Assembly (NCBI GenBank): GCA_947044365.1
Contig: OX345636.1
Location: 48,152,896-48,216,895, forward strand
Reading direction: 5' to 3'
Source of the DNA: Petrosia ficiformis
Taxonomy: Eukaryota; Porifera; Demospongiae; Haplosclerida; Petrosiidae
Length of the DNA stretch: 64,000 nt
Shown here piece after piece: positions 21,923 to 33,529 of this stretch. The translations under genes and the position numbers were made by a program. The notes under the pieces were generated by a model. The model was given only the letters and a program-made list of their open reading frames with translations. It was not told where the DNA came from and searched no databases. Numbering within the stretch: position 1 is the stretch's first letter; every line of letters starts with the position of its first letter.

Positions 21923-24900
21923 TTAGATATACAATCCAAATTGTGACAAAAGAACAAGCTTGTGGCAATCCAAAAGTTTGACTTTAACATCCTCGGGTAC
22001 TTCCAACTGTATTGGAATTCCAGGAGCTGCAGCTTCTAAACAAGCTAGGTTCAAATGGTAATGCGAGTTACCAGGCTTTGCCGGTACCTGAACTGATCCA
22101 TCAGGTCGAATAAACGGTCTACGTTCTAATCGGTAGACAATTAAATCAGTAGGGGGATAGAGAGTACAACCACTGAAAAGACGAAAGTTTTTGCGACAAC
22201 CTTGGCACTTGCTAATTCGGTCCGAAATGAATTTTAAATTGAATGGACTGGTTGACAGTGGAGTTGGACTGACTGCCATTCTATATGAAGCTGGTGTTGT
22301 TATGGAAACAGACGGTGCACTGATAGGTGATGAAATGGAGATAGAGGAGACATTGATTGGTGATGTTATCGTAACTGATGGTGCAGTGATAGGTGACGTA
22401 ATGGAGATAGATGGCACATTGATTGGTGATGATATTGTAACTGATGGTGCAGTGATAGGTGACGAAATGGAGATAGATGGCACATTGATTGGTGATGTTA
22501 TTGTAATTGATGGTGCACTGATTGGAGATGTAATAGAGATTGAGGATTGAGATGATGTTGTCACTGATGTTGACAATGATGTACAATTAGATGTAAGGCT
22601 GCAAGAGTGTTGAACAATTTCTTGTGGTAATGTCAACTTTGTACTTGTTAAAATGGTAGAATGAACTGAAGACTTTCTACTTCTCTTACTCTGTCCAGGT
22701 TTATAGCCTGGATTCTTGGGAAGCCCAGAACTTCGCAAAAGCTTCCACAAACTTGGTTCTTGGTTAGTACGTTTAAACCAACTAATTAAAGACCTCAGTT
22801 CACCAATTGATTCAGCTGTAGCAATAACATGGGAACACAAGCTTTTTGACTGGTAATTCAAACAATCACAGGTTAGCTTTCCACATTTCAATACATTTAC
22901 AAGGTGAGGCTTTGCTGGGCAGCTTACGCTCGCAACCATTTTCCCACTTGGATGGCCCGGTACATCAGAAATTAACTCACGATGATGAAGCATACATGCC
23001 TTCTCCCACATAGCTTTATAAACACAATCAGGCAAACCTGTTTCATTAAAGCGAACAGAAAGTGGAGGTGTATTCTCTGACTCAGTGGCAACTGACTGCA
23101 CTGACAATGCGCAATGCTTAGATCGAACTTTCTCATGATGAATCTTCTTGACAAACTGCTCTTTTGCTGACAGTGAGAGTCTGGGCCAGCATTTTGGTTT
23201 CTGTAGCAAATCTGAGTACAGTGGCAGTACACAATATGGTCCATTACTCAAGGTAAAGGCTCTTTCAATATTTCTAGTCTGCATATCAACTAATTCTTCA
23301 AATTTTTGACAAAAAATGTGCAATTCCGAAGCCTTGTAATCTACTTTGTCTTTCACACGACTATTGATAGATTCATTGTCGTTGGTTGTATATTGAGTAG
23401 GCGGATCACCTAAACCAGCTTGCACTCGAACAGGCTTAAGCATCTTTGTCTTGACTAGATCAGAATGATAGGCTTTAAACCAATCATAGAATACTGGCAC
23501 ATTGGTATCTCTTGCTAACTTCTCACGCTCATTCCAAACATGGCAACATTTATTCAGTTGATCTTCATATTCAGAGTCACACTCACAGTCAACTAATCCC
23601 TCAGTAAAATGACTACCATTTGAGTAACCAAATATCTCATTGATATATTCTTTTGAGTACTTCTCAGGTATTCCAAGATCATGTAGCTTCCTCTGGATAT
23701 CCCTCTTTACATGCAAACAGCAGAGTAAATGAATTGCTTTATGAAATTGAAGTGAAAAAGCATTTCCGATGGCTTTTTCTCCATCTGTTCCATATGCTAT
23801 TAAGTTCATTAAACTAGGGCACAAACCAACAATACCAGACGCTAAAGAATGATAAGTTTCAGTTTTCTTGGTTTGATGAACTAAAGCAGGACCAATCATA
23901 ACAGGTGGTTTGCCAGTAGTTTGATCTTTAAGCAGGAGATGTCTGTAAGTGGTAATAGTGACAAGAAATTCGCCTAAATTAAATGTAGGATCTATTCCAA
24001 GGATGCTAAAGTGATCACTATTACAGCAAAATCGCGCTATATCATGTAGTTGCCGGTCATTACAAAGAAGACACATTGGTTCAGGTGCAGCTAGTACACT
24101 GCGAATAAATGGCATAGACTTGGATTGTTCCCTTTTACATCTCTCCATGATAGCAAAGAGGGTATCTCTCTCTTTGTTGCTCTCTTTCAGTCGTTTGCGA
24201 GCATTTGTGATTTGCTGTCGATTTCTAGGAACAGATTCACAGCTTAAAACCCGAGTGACATCACCTTGCATCTTGTCAAACAATTCACTAGGTTTGTTGT
24301 GAGTTATAGCTTCTCTCTTTATGACTTTCCTGATACTTGACTTGGTACGTGTGTATGAAAAGTTGCATTTTGAGTTACCATGTGGAGTTTCATCTATTGC
24401 ATGTTCGTCACCATCAAATTGATATTGAAGGAGACATAAGTTGTAACTGTTACCTTTGAAATCTAATAAAAGTCATCAATAATAAACGTGTAATATCATG
24501 TATTATGATTAACATACCTGTCAATTCAAACAGTCTTCGAGAAAAATCTTTTGCAGACTTATGTTTCCAATAGGTTTTCTTTAACTTATATACTGTACTT
24601 CTCATGACTTTGGGTCTTCCTTGTCAAAAGATGTGCACTTTCTCAACTGTTTCGTCTCTAGAGAATGTAACGTTGGCATAAATACTGTGGACTCCAGTGT
24701 TTGTCCATGAACCTAGATCGTCACACCTTATATCATGAGCATCAGCCAAGTGTGACAAATCCACAATGAAGGAACAGTTTTCCTCACAACAGTAGGGTTG
24801 ACTGGTACAAACAGTGCTGGAATTAGCATTTAGAATTGAAGAAAACACTTCTTCAGTGGAATATGTCTTATGACCCGAATGAAGAATGGGAACTTTGGGA

Positions 24901-25245
24901 TTTCCCTGAAAAAAGCTACTTTTCGACACAGACCTGTATTAAATTTTAATGGTATTACCATAGCACTTAACTGTTTTAAACACTTACATATCTTGTTCCG
25001 CTTCATCAGAACTGACTTCAACTATCTCACAATCAACATCATCTAGCTACAATGTAAATGGAATAAACATCAGTAATGTCTGACCAGCTAATCTATATTA
25101 CCTGGTCATAATCGATTAGCTCATAATCCATCAGTTCACCGTTGTCATCAGATAGCTGTATCTCATTGTCAGATATCAAATTTATCTCGTCATTGTCAGA
25201 TATCAAACTTATTTCATCATGAAAGATCTGTAACATGACTGCCAT
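21923..25245 (-). pseudogene. MULE transposase, four exons, one internal TGA
   Basis: DDE transposase with a SWIM zinc finger. Exons 25245-25102, 25046-24988, 24933-24518, 24462-21923 (GT-AG; total 3159 nt, exactly 1053 codons). The ATG abuts the right TIR. Exon 1 is acidic and holds two copies of the motif LISDN. Exon 3 holds a Cys-rich stretch (VCTSQPYCCEENC). Exon 4 carries the core: LGIDPTFNLGEF (first Asp near residue 364), AYGTDGEKAIGNAF, CLHVKRDI, NDNESINSR (Glu), then SWIM CDCLNYQSKSLCSH. A Ser/Pro/Ile tandem repeat and a CQGCRKNF / C-terminal tail end the protein. The only lesion seen is TGA at 24626-24624 between VEKVHIF and QGRPKVMRST, consistent with CGA to TGA. Everything downstream is open for over 840 codons, so inactivation is young, or a start downstream of the TGA is used. 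Confidence 0.85.
22284..22556 (-). repeat. In-frame 60 bp tandem repeat in the transposase
   Basis: About four copies of a 20-residue unit of the pattern SPI-APS-TI-SPINVPSISI, each made of two similar 10-residue halves. Nucleotide identity between copies is high, so it is an actively expanding coding minisatellite. Predicted extended, disordered or beta-rich linker. Confidence 0.85.
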
Positions 25246-25384
25246 GCATTCCGTTTTCCGTTCCGTTTTCCATTCCGTATTCCGTTCCGTTTGATATTCC
25301 ATTCCGCGTTTTACCCCAGCCCCAGAAAATGTGCTAACAGACAGACACACAGACAAAACGATTACCGTACCCTTCCGCCTACGC

Positions 25385-26250
25385 TACGTTTGTGTCATCA
25401 TGGTAGAAATACATATAGCAATGGTGCATACAACACCCTTGAGATAATTTGTCTTAGGCCATATCATATACATAACCATAATTCTTATACAATACTATAC
25501 TGTATAAACACAACATAAGTTTGTGATTCCTTAGGGAACAAACAATAAAGAATGTCTTGGTTATAAAAGACTTTATCAAAACTATCCAAACCATGAAAGG
25601 CATTGTTAATTATAAAATTGCATAGCAGATAATTATTTGTAACTATTAAAACTAGGTTGCACAGCTATGTGTATGTATTAAAGTTAGATGCTAGCTGTAC
25701 ATATAATCTTACACATGTTGATAATTAAGCTAATTTTTTGATTATGTAATAACAAGAGCTTATGAGTGCCATAAAGGTGCATCAAACTACACTAACCATC
25801 TGTTGTCGACTCACACTTTCGACAGAACTCCAGATATGTCCAAAAGACAGCGCTGTGAGTGAAATAGAGAATAGACATCATCTGTAAGTGAAAGAGAATG
25901 ATAATCAATTCATAAATAATTGATATGACCTTCATTGGTGAACAAATATTAATGTACTTATGATTGTATGGTTCACTATGATATATAACTTACACCTGAA
26001 TTTCCCAAAAAATATTCATATCATTCAAAAAAAAAAACAATGAAAACAAAAATAATAATAATACATTTTCAATAAAAATAAAAGAAGATGTAGGGATGTC
26101 AAAACCCAAAAATCATGACAGTAAGGTCCGGAGACTAACATAGAACCTAAAATTAAACAAATCAATTCCATATAATTCTACATGAGTACAGCGCTTTGTA
26201 TTTTGCTTTATAACGATGTAAGTACTTACTTAGGGTTATATTGAAGTGGT
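25385..26250. repeat. Dispersed unit, copy B, right part
   Basis: Continues copy B after the nested insertion (CATCCCTTGAGATAATTTGTC-type landmark, GTTTGTGATTCCTTAG, TTAAAGTTAGATGCTAGC), ending in GAAGATGTAGGGATGTCAAA, a motif also found at 52140-52165, 58970-58990 and 59205-59225. No gene. Confidence 0.7.
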
Positions 26251-29200
26251 TTGTTTGACTAAAAAAAAAATCTTTAATTGGATTTACAAACATTCCCAAA
26301 TGAATATATATATATATAGGCAGAATGACTATTATTATGTAAACACTTTACTTGGTCATACAAACATTCTGTTAGAAAGACATTGCTCAATAACTCAAAG
26401 TTTATGATAACATTATACTGTATGTATGTATTTAATTTTTTTCTCATGATCTTTTCTACTTGTAAGTTTTAGTTTAACTTGCAGTCATATAAACACAGAA
26501 TTCACTGATCTTATACAATCTTATTACTCTGTTTGCATTTAATAAATTCAGTATACATATGCTTATGTGTATAATTAAAAGGACACATCACTGCAAAATT
26601 AAAATTGTTGAAATGACAAACACAATTGGTTAGTGCAGTGGCAAGGATTTAACAATTAGTTGCTATTCAGGATACATACATCTAAAGCTATAGCTACTTT
26701 GTACTCAATAACTCAAAGTTTATGATAACATTATACTGTATGTATGTATTTAATTTTTTTCTCATGATCTTTTCTACTTGCAAATTTTAGTTTAACTTGC
26801 AGTCATATAAACACAGAATTCACTGATCTTATACAATCTTATTACTCTGTTTGCATTTAACCCTTAGAGCACTGATGTCACATATATGTGACATTTCACC
26901 CCTACATGGTTCGCCGTGTGTTCCTAGCTACACGAAGCTCTCCAAATGCTTGTAATTGGCGTCAGGCACAAGCCGATGAATGTGGCTAAAAGGTTGATGG
27001 TTTTTCGGCCGCCCTATGGCCTAATTAACGACTACAGGGGGAATTTTAAAGGGGGGTGTCCCCGCGTTAATGCGGGGTTTGAAGGAGGCTGTGCCCCCTC
27101 GCCGCCCACGCAATTCGCTTTTTTTTTGTGTGTGTGTGACCCCGTCCACGTGCTCTGGTGGGTACCTGAGGCATTTCCCTTGCTGTGAAACCTGAAATCG
27201 TGGGTGTAGCTGGTCCCAACATGCAGTGGGGTCATTTTGTTAGCCCCAGTTCCAGTCAAAAGAGGGAGAACACTGCATTTGATTTGATCATACGAAGTGC
27301 TTGGGGACTTTCGAGTCCAAGTTGGTGGAAGTAGTACTTCATGTCGGAAAAGGAGCCAAGTTTGGGGAATGGTGGCCAAAATGTATGCAATACAGTCGCC
27401 AACTTTGGAAATGGGAAGAATTTTGAAAAACAGGCTCAGTGCTCTAAGTGTTAATAAATTCAGTATACACATGCTGATGTGTAAAATTAAAAGGACACAG
27501 CATTACTTTCATATCACTGCAAAATTAAAATTGTTGAAATGACTAACATAATTGGTTAGTGCAGTGGCAAGGATTTAACAATTAGTTGTTGTTCCGAATA
27601 CATACATCTAACACCATAGCTACTTTGTACTAATTATATTAAAATACGTAAAACATAATATGCACCAAATATTATCAATTATCATGCCTAATATCTCATT
27701 AGAAGCACAAAGAAGGTTTGAACTCCTAATTCAAAATATTTATTCTATTTTTTCTTGTACATCTATTAGACAAGATAGGATATTGAAATTACAATTATTG
27801 GATTATAGTTACATGTATATTCCTGACAACCAACACAACCACTACAGATTGAAAAGAAAATTATAAAATAACTCACTGATCAGTTACAAGGATATAAAGA
27901 TATTGTTGTTAACATTGACACAACAACATCCCATTTTTTCTATCTTTCATATACTATTCACATTTTATGTCAACTATTATACTTCAAGGTGTACTGGTAA
28001 CTAGCAACAAAATGGTTGATATTTCAAAAACCTGCAACCTCATAGCTAATTTAAGGTAATAAAAAATGACAGTAATTAAGATATTGCAATGTGTTAGCAA
28101 TAAAAGCAACTATAAGATACAAAGTATTGTAATGGCATCGGCATGCATGCAACCATAACCTGCATCATGACGATTTAAATTTACAGTATTTTAATTTCTA
28201 TGTTTTTACAGTGATACAACCTGATCACATACTATCAAGTCTGGGTGATTGCCATGGTAGCCTTTGATGTACCACAGGTGATACATGCCCATAACATGCT
28301 GGAAACTAGCCACTAAACAATCTACATGTAATTGTATTCAGAGTTTTTAAAACAATGAGTATAGTACTGTAGCTTCTGCTTGACAACAGTGACATCAAAT
28401 GTGATTTAAATTAATGCATACGTTTGTGTTACCATGGTAGAAATAATATAGCAGTGGTGCATACAACACCCTTGAGATAATTTGTCTCAGGCCATATCAT
28501 ATACATAACCATTAATTCTTATACAATACTATACTGTATAAACAAAACATTAGTTTGTGATTCCTTAGTGAACAAAGAATAAAGCATGTCGTTAGAATAT
28601 AAAAAAATTTATCAAAAATATCCCATGCATGAAAGACATTGTATGAAACAACAGTTTAGCTTACATAGCAGATCATTATTTGTAACTATTAAAATTAGGC
28701 TACACAGCTATATGTCTTTATAAAAGTTAGATGCTAGCTATATATATATAATCTCTACACATGTTGATAATTAAGCTAATTTTTAGGAGAGCATAAAACT
28801 ACACTAACCATCTGTTGTTGAATCACACCTTCAGCAAAACTCCAAATATGGCCAAAAGGCCAAGTTTAATGTAAGTGTTCCAGTTTGTGTGAGGTGGGTG
28901 GTCAATTATTACAATCATAGTCAAGAAACAAGATATATTGAGGAAAACGTATCTCTATATTTTCTTTATGATGAGATTGATGACTTGAATCAATCACTGC
29001 TGATGGCACTGGTGTCTCTACCTTTTTGTTTACTCGAAATCTGGGGCTTGAAGAAGTAAGTCTAACTCCAGTCTAAGTGACAGAAACTAATTTACTGCAG
29101 TATTCTCTCAAGGGTCTAAAATAATAAATTCCTCATGTCTGAAACTTAACAACTTATTATACTTACTTGTTAAAAATTCCTGCATCACCTTTATACTGTT

Positions 29201-29300
29201 TCTCTGCTGTATACAACAGTTTACATTCTTCCTGCTGGTCTGTACTCACTGTAACTCAAGCGTGATGTATTAAAAGTAACCAAAATGAGAAATGAACCGG
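26250..29300. repeat. Dispersed unit, copy C
   Basis: Longest copy in the left half. It includes a direct duplication of about 314 bp (26388-26701 repeated from 26702) whose second member is split by the 26861-27450 MITE. 28800-29300 continues with parts shared only with copy D (landmarks: CAAGAAACAAGATATAT, GAAGAAGTAAGTCTAAC, CTCAAGGGTCTAAA). No gene. Confidence 0.7.
26861..27450. mobile_element. piggyBac-like MITE with TTAA duplication
   Basis: A 590 bp element flanked by TTAA (26857-26860, 27451-27454). TIRs: CCCTTAGAGCACTGA and, inverted, CACTTAGAGCACTGA. Copies A, B and D read GCATTTAATAAATTC-like sequence straight through the site. The interior is more GC-rich than its surroundings and has no transposase. 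Confidence 0.85.
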
Positions 29301-29979
29301 TTAGTTGGACTGGATAAGATACCGCATTTTAACCCCTACAGTACGCGATACTTATTATTATTAACCCATACTACACAGGAGGATTTCGAAAATTAGCGAC
29401 GGTCTGCTACCTTCCACTGCCGGTAGTAAAGTTTAAAACTACAATGATACTCATGCAACCACCAATTTTGTAAATTACAAACTGTCAGTCATTTGAAAAT
29501 GTCTACGGTTGGCCATGTTCATCATTTTGCAGAAGTAAATTTGTGAGTTTAAAATAATGTTGTTTGGTTGAAATAAGTAATGAAAATAATGCTGTAAATA
29601 ACTAAGCCCACCATCTGCAAAAGAACAGAGTGGGGCAATAACCCCTCCACCCCTATTTCCCTATGATTGCATTCATTAAGCAATTTTATAAAATATGTAT
29701 ATAAATTTTAACTTGTACACATGTACTCTGCAGAGTTTGTGTATGCAACTGTATTATAGTTCCAATGATACTAACTTTTGTAAATCTAGTATGATGTATT
29801 ATTAAAGCAGTCCATAGTTTTCCAACTTATGACATCACTTGGGTAAGCATTTACCTTGGTTTCAGTAATGCCTACATTTGTATTACAATATTTATCAGGA
29901 ATAATTATTTGATATAATTATGGTAATTGTTGGACAAGATTAATTTTGTTTTCCATCCAATAAGACTAATCAGATTTGT
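29300..29979. other. No gene seen
   Basis: AT-rich, with no conserved frame and no repeat I recognise elsewhere in the window. Confidence 0.5.
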
Positions 29980-32010
29980 CGTAATTGGGTTTATTGGAAG
30001 TGTTTCAAGTAGATTGAATAAATACACTCTCTGAGTTTCATTATCCACACCTCTAATAAATTATTATTTGTTAGAACACATAAATTAAGGTGGAAAGCTA
30101 AGGACTGGAATGGTATTACAATGCATTTGATATGGGAAAGTTAGTGATTTCAATAATTATTATATGCATAATGACATAAATACTTCAAAGCTTTTTAGCA
30201 ATAATAACTATTATTATACTGATAATTATATAACATACTATGTACTTATGGAGTAAGGACCAGATTCATTACCATCACTTATGAGTAAATTATCTTTTCA
30301 CCTTTAAGCCTATTTGAAGTGTTTCAATAGGTGTTCAATCTAATAAAATAACTACTCTCTTTGACTTTCAATGTTTTCACAATGTTTATTTAAATCTCTT
30401 TACAGTACATGAAATTGGAAAGCTATGGACTGGATTGATATTACTTCACATATGATATAGGAAAGTTAGTGATTTCAATTATACGTATAAGGAACAGTTT
30501 AGATAAATACTTGCCAGAATTTCTATTACTGGTAATAATATATCACATAGTGTACTTATGGATTAAGGAATTATATTATTCGTTATTACATCACACTTGA
30601 TATAGGAAAGTTAGTGATTTCAGTTATTATGTATAATGATCAATATAGATAAATATTTGCCAGAGTTTCAGATTTGTATTTCAAGTACTACTATCAAGAT
30701 TACTGGTAACTATATAATACAAATTTAAAAGCATATGGCGTCAATCTGTTATGGCTAATATATCTTTTCGTCTCTCAGCTTATTTGAAGTATTTCAATAT
30801 GTGTTTAATCCAATACAATAAATACTCCTTTAATGTTCTCACAATCTCTGCTTACATGTTTTTAGTAATTAGGAAATTTGAAATCTTTGGACTGGATTGG
30901 TGTTCCACAGCATTAGACATAGGAAAGTTAGTGATTTCAATTATGTGTATAATGAACAGTGTAGATAAATGCCTTCAAGAGTTTCAGAACTTTAGGACTT
31001 GTAGTTCAGCAAAAACTATTATTATAAGGATAATTACATAACATACTATGCACTTATGGAGTAAAGACCGGATTCATTATCCATCACTGATAAGTAAATT
31101 ATCTTTTCACCTTTAAGCTTATTTGAAGTGTTGCAGTAGGTGTTCAATCTAATACAATAACCTCCCTCTTTGACTTTCAATATTGTCACAATCTATTCTT
31201 CAATTAATATTTCTTTACAATACATGAAGTTTGGAAAGCTATGGACTGGATTGGTATTACATCACATTTGATATGGGAAAGCTAGTGATTCAATTATACG
31301 TATAATGAGCAGTATAGATAAATACTTGCCAGAATGTCATTACCATTAATATTAATGGTAATTATATAACACATAGTGTACTTATGAATAAAGAACTGGG
31401 ATCGTTTACCATCCCTTATGAATAAATTATATTTGTTGTCTTCAAGTTTATTTGAAGTGTTTCAATATATGCTCAATCTCATAAAATAACTACTCCTTCA
31501 GTGTCGTCACAATCTGTGCTGAAGTTGGAAAGCTATGGACCGGATTGGTATTACATCACATTAGATATAGGAAAGTTAGTGATTTTATTTATATGTACAA
31601 TAAAAAGTATAGATAAATACTTGCCAGAGTTTCAGAGCTTTCAGGACTTGTAAACTATTATTATACTGACAATTATATAACGTACTATGTGCTTATGGAG
31701 TAAGGACCGGATTCATTATCCATCAATTATGACTAAATTGTCTTTGTTGTCTTTAAATTGATTTGAAGTGTTTCAAGTGGTGTTCAATCTAATACAATAA
31801 CTACTCTCTTTGACTTTCAATATTGTCCCAATCTGTACTTAAATTTCATTAAAATACATGAAGTTGGAAAGCTATGGACCGGATTGGTATTACATCACAT
31901 TAGATATATATAGGAAAGTTAGTGATTTCAATTATGTGTATAACGAAAAGTATAGATAAATACCTTCAAGAATTTCAGAACTTTCATGACTTGTATTTCA
32001 GTAATAAGCC
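29980..32010. repeat. Degenerate tandem array, about 300-460 bp monomer
   Basis: The motif GGAAAGCTATGGACTGGATT followed by TATTACATCACATT and GATATAGGAAAGTTAGTGATTTCA starts near 30092, 30418, 30878, 31230, 31525 and 31866, with a partial copy at 30590. Between them are shared pieces TATAGATAAATACTTGCCAGA, CTTATGGAGTAAGGACC and TATTTGAAGTGTTTCAA. Spacing varies because monomers carry indels. The open frame at 30751-31041 is within the array and probably not a gene. Confidence 0.8.
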
Positions 32011-33400
32011 AAACATTTTGCAGATAGTTACTTTGAATTAGAGCAGTCTAGGTTGGCCACTCTACCTTCTAGAGCTTCTTCCTCCTTAGTATCTGGTAAG
32101 CTACCGCAAGGATAATACACATTCCGCAATACCTATGTGCATTGCCCTGCCTAAAATAACCTAGCTGAATGTCAGCGTCTCTCAACCACCATGCAGCAAG
32201 CATGGTCCACCATACCAAGAATGCCAGCTCGCTAATTGTATTATGTATGATGATGATAACCATATATTGTTAAAACTAAAAATAGTTTTGTATAATTAAA
32301 TATTGAGTAACCAAGTAATAATGAGGTCTGAGGCATAGGGACAGAGTATAGACAGGTTCGGTGTACCTGGTTAGCAACCCGGCAAGTCCGCAGCACCTAA
32401 CTACTGATTTTTCAGGTCAAGCAACAATTCATGCAGGTCACTGGCATCTCACACCAGATCATGTTATCTGGTTTCAATCTTCACCCAGTTCTATGTTTGT
32501 TGCCCCATTCTTTTTGTTCTTGCTCTCTCTCTTTCTCTCTTTAATTTCCTTCCCTTTTTTTCCTATCTAAAGTAATTGCTTCTCATGTGAGCAAAAAATA
32601 GTCACTATGACACACTGTAAACAAATACATATAAGTTCAATGGGCATAATCTCAAAGCCCAACCATCCTGGGAAGTATTGCCTTATTGTAGATCTGTCCT
32701 CACCACAAAACGTTAGTATAATGATGGCATAATGTAAGTTTATTGATGTATACATTTGTGGTGTAAGCTGCAGAGCTTGTGAGCAATTTGGTGCTCAAAA
32801 GGTGTATGAATATGATTCCATAAGTCTATCATGTGAGTTTTGAGCAATGCGTTTCACAGGGGAGCAGTTCAAACCTAGTCCATCATGGGGTTCACCAATT
32901 TTGTAAGAGTTTTATCAGTGACGTTCATTGAATGAGTAGAGAAATAGCTACCAATGGGATTCTCTGAAGCATAAGGTAAGAACTTTTGCAAAGCACTACG
33001 ATCCACATTAACAGTGGGGACGGGATTGAGTGCTATGACACAAGGATTAAACATTTGAAGAGCCTCTACATTCATGGCATGAGCAATGGTTTCATTCAGG
33101 TTGTTAGAGAGATGGCTATTCCTATAGAGATCATTGCAGGACAAGGAACAAGCCTGAGTAAAGGCTATCATGACTTTTATTGTTTACTAAGATGCTGAAG
33201 TGGATAGCAATATTTCAATTATCTACTACTACCCAATACGTGATCATCATGTTTTCTCCTCAGATAATATTTTTCCTGCTAACTGTATATAATAACAACA
33301 CACTGAATCATGCGAGATGGTTATGTCACCTTTGATCTTTACCTGTCAGATCTCACATTTTCTTAGGATAAGTACAAGTAACCAGATGTTTCTAGAGCAC
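32010..33400. repeat. Duplicated block, left member
   Basis: Matches 53640-54870 almost end to end (landmarks: TCTAGGTTGGCCACT, CTCCTTAGTATCTGGTAAGCT, CAACAATTCATGCA, TGATCATCATGTTTTCTCCT). It joins directly to the decayed membrane-protein gene on its right, as does its partner, so the duplication included both. Confidence 0.8.
32875..33143 (-). CDS. Candidate exon kept in both duplicates
   Basis: Open frame (NSHLSNNLNETIAHAMNVEA ... TKLVNPMMD) whose partner at 54482-54740 keeps the frame and most residues despite indels that are multiples of three in part. An AG acceptor (CTCTATAG) precedes it. I do not recognise the product; the conservation could reflect recent duplication only. Confidence 0.3.
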
Positions 33401-33529
33401 TTCCCCATGCAATATTGCTAAATATAATATTTTAGCTTAGTCATTGACAGAACAGCTCAGTTTCTACATGTTATTGTGTTACTATATAATTATTATGAAG
33501 GGCAAGACTGACTGGAAAATAGTAGACCG

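Larger units (their letters stand above)
21252..25322. mobile_element. MULE (Mutator-like) DNA transposon, 4.07 kb
   Basis: Ends GGGCTGAGGTAAAACGCGG and, inverted, GGGCTGGGGTAAAACGCGG. A 9 bp target duplication, CAGAAAATA (21243-21251) versus CAGAAAATG (25323-25331), 8 of 9 identical, fits the 9 bp duplications of Mutator elements. The TIR is about 70 bp of CGGAAYGGAA-type subrepeats. It carries one minus-strand transposase gene; 21440-21920 is the 3' end region with a small nested MITE. The paralogous segment at about 38690 shows the uninterrupted target. Confidence 0.85.
20561..25384. mobile_element. Outer insertion hosting the MULE
   Basis: A 4824 bp insertion between two copies of TACGTT (20555-20560, 25385-25390). 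Removing the MULE and one target duplication leaves about 744 bp (20561-21242 plus 25323-25384). Part of that outer element has a paralogue at 38540-38710 (landmarks: AACCAAAAGGTTTTAG, CCTTGTATAATTTGAAGTCT, TTTTCCAGAAA). No TIRs or long reading frame identify its class. Confidence 0.6.

Noticed and set aside
22191..22550. 119-codon plus-strand frame with DGTLIGD-like repeats
   Set aside because: Antisense shadow of the coding minisatellite in the MULE transposase.
27032..27472. 146-codon minus frame in the piggyBac-like MITE
   Set aside because: The MITE is GC-rich and stop-poor by composition; the frame crosses the element boundary into TTAA-flanked host sequence, so it is not a gene.
32840..32890. 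TTCAAACC / TTCGAACC tRNA T-loop-like motif (also at 54473-54485)
   Set aside because: No matching acceptor, D or anticodon arms could be built around either copy.
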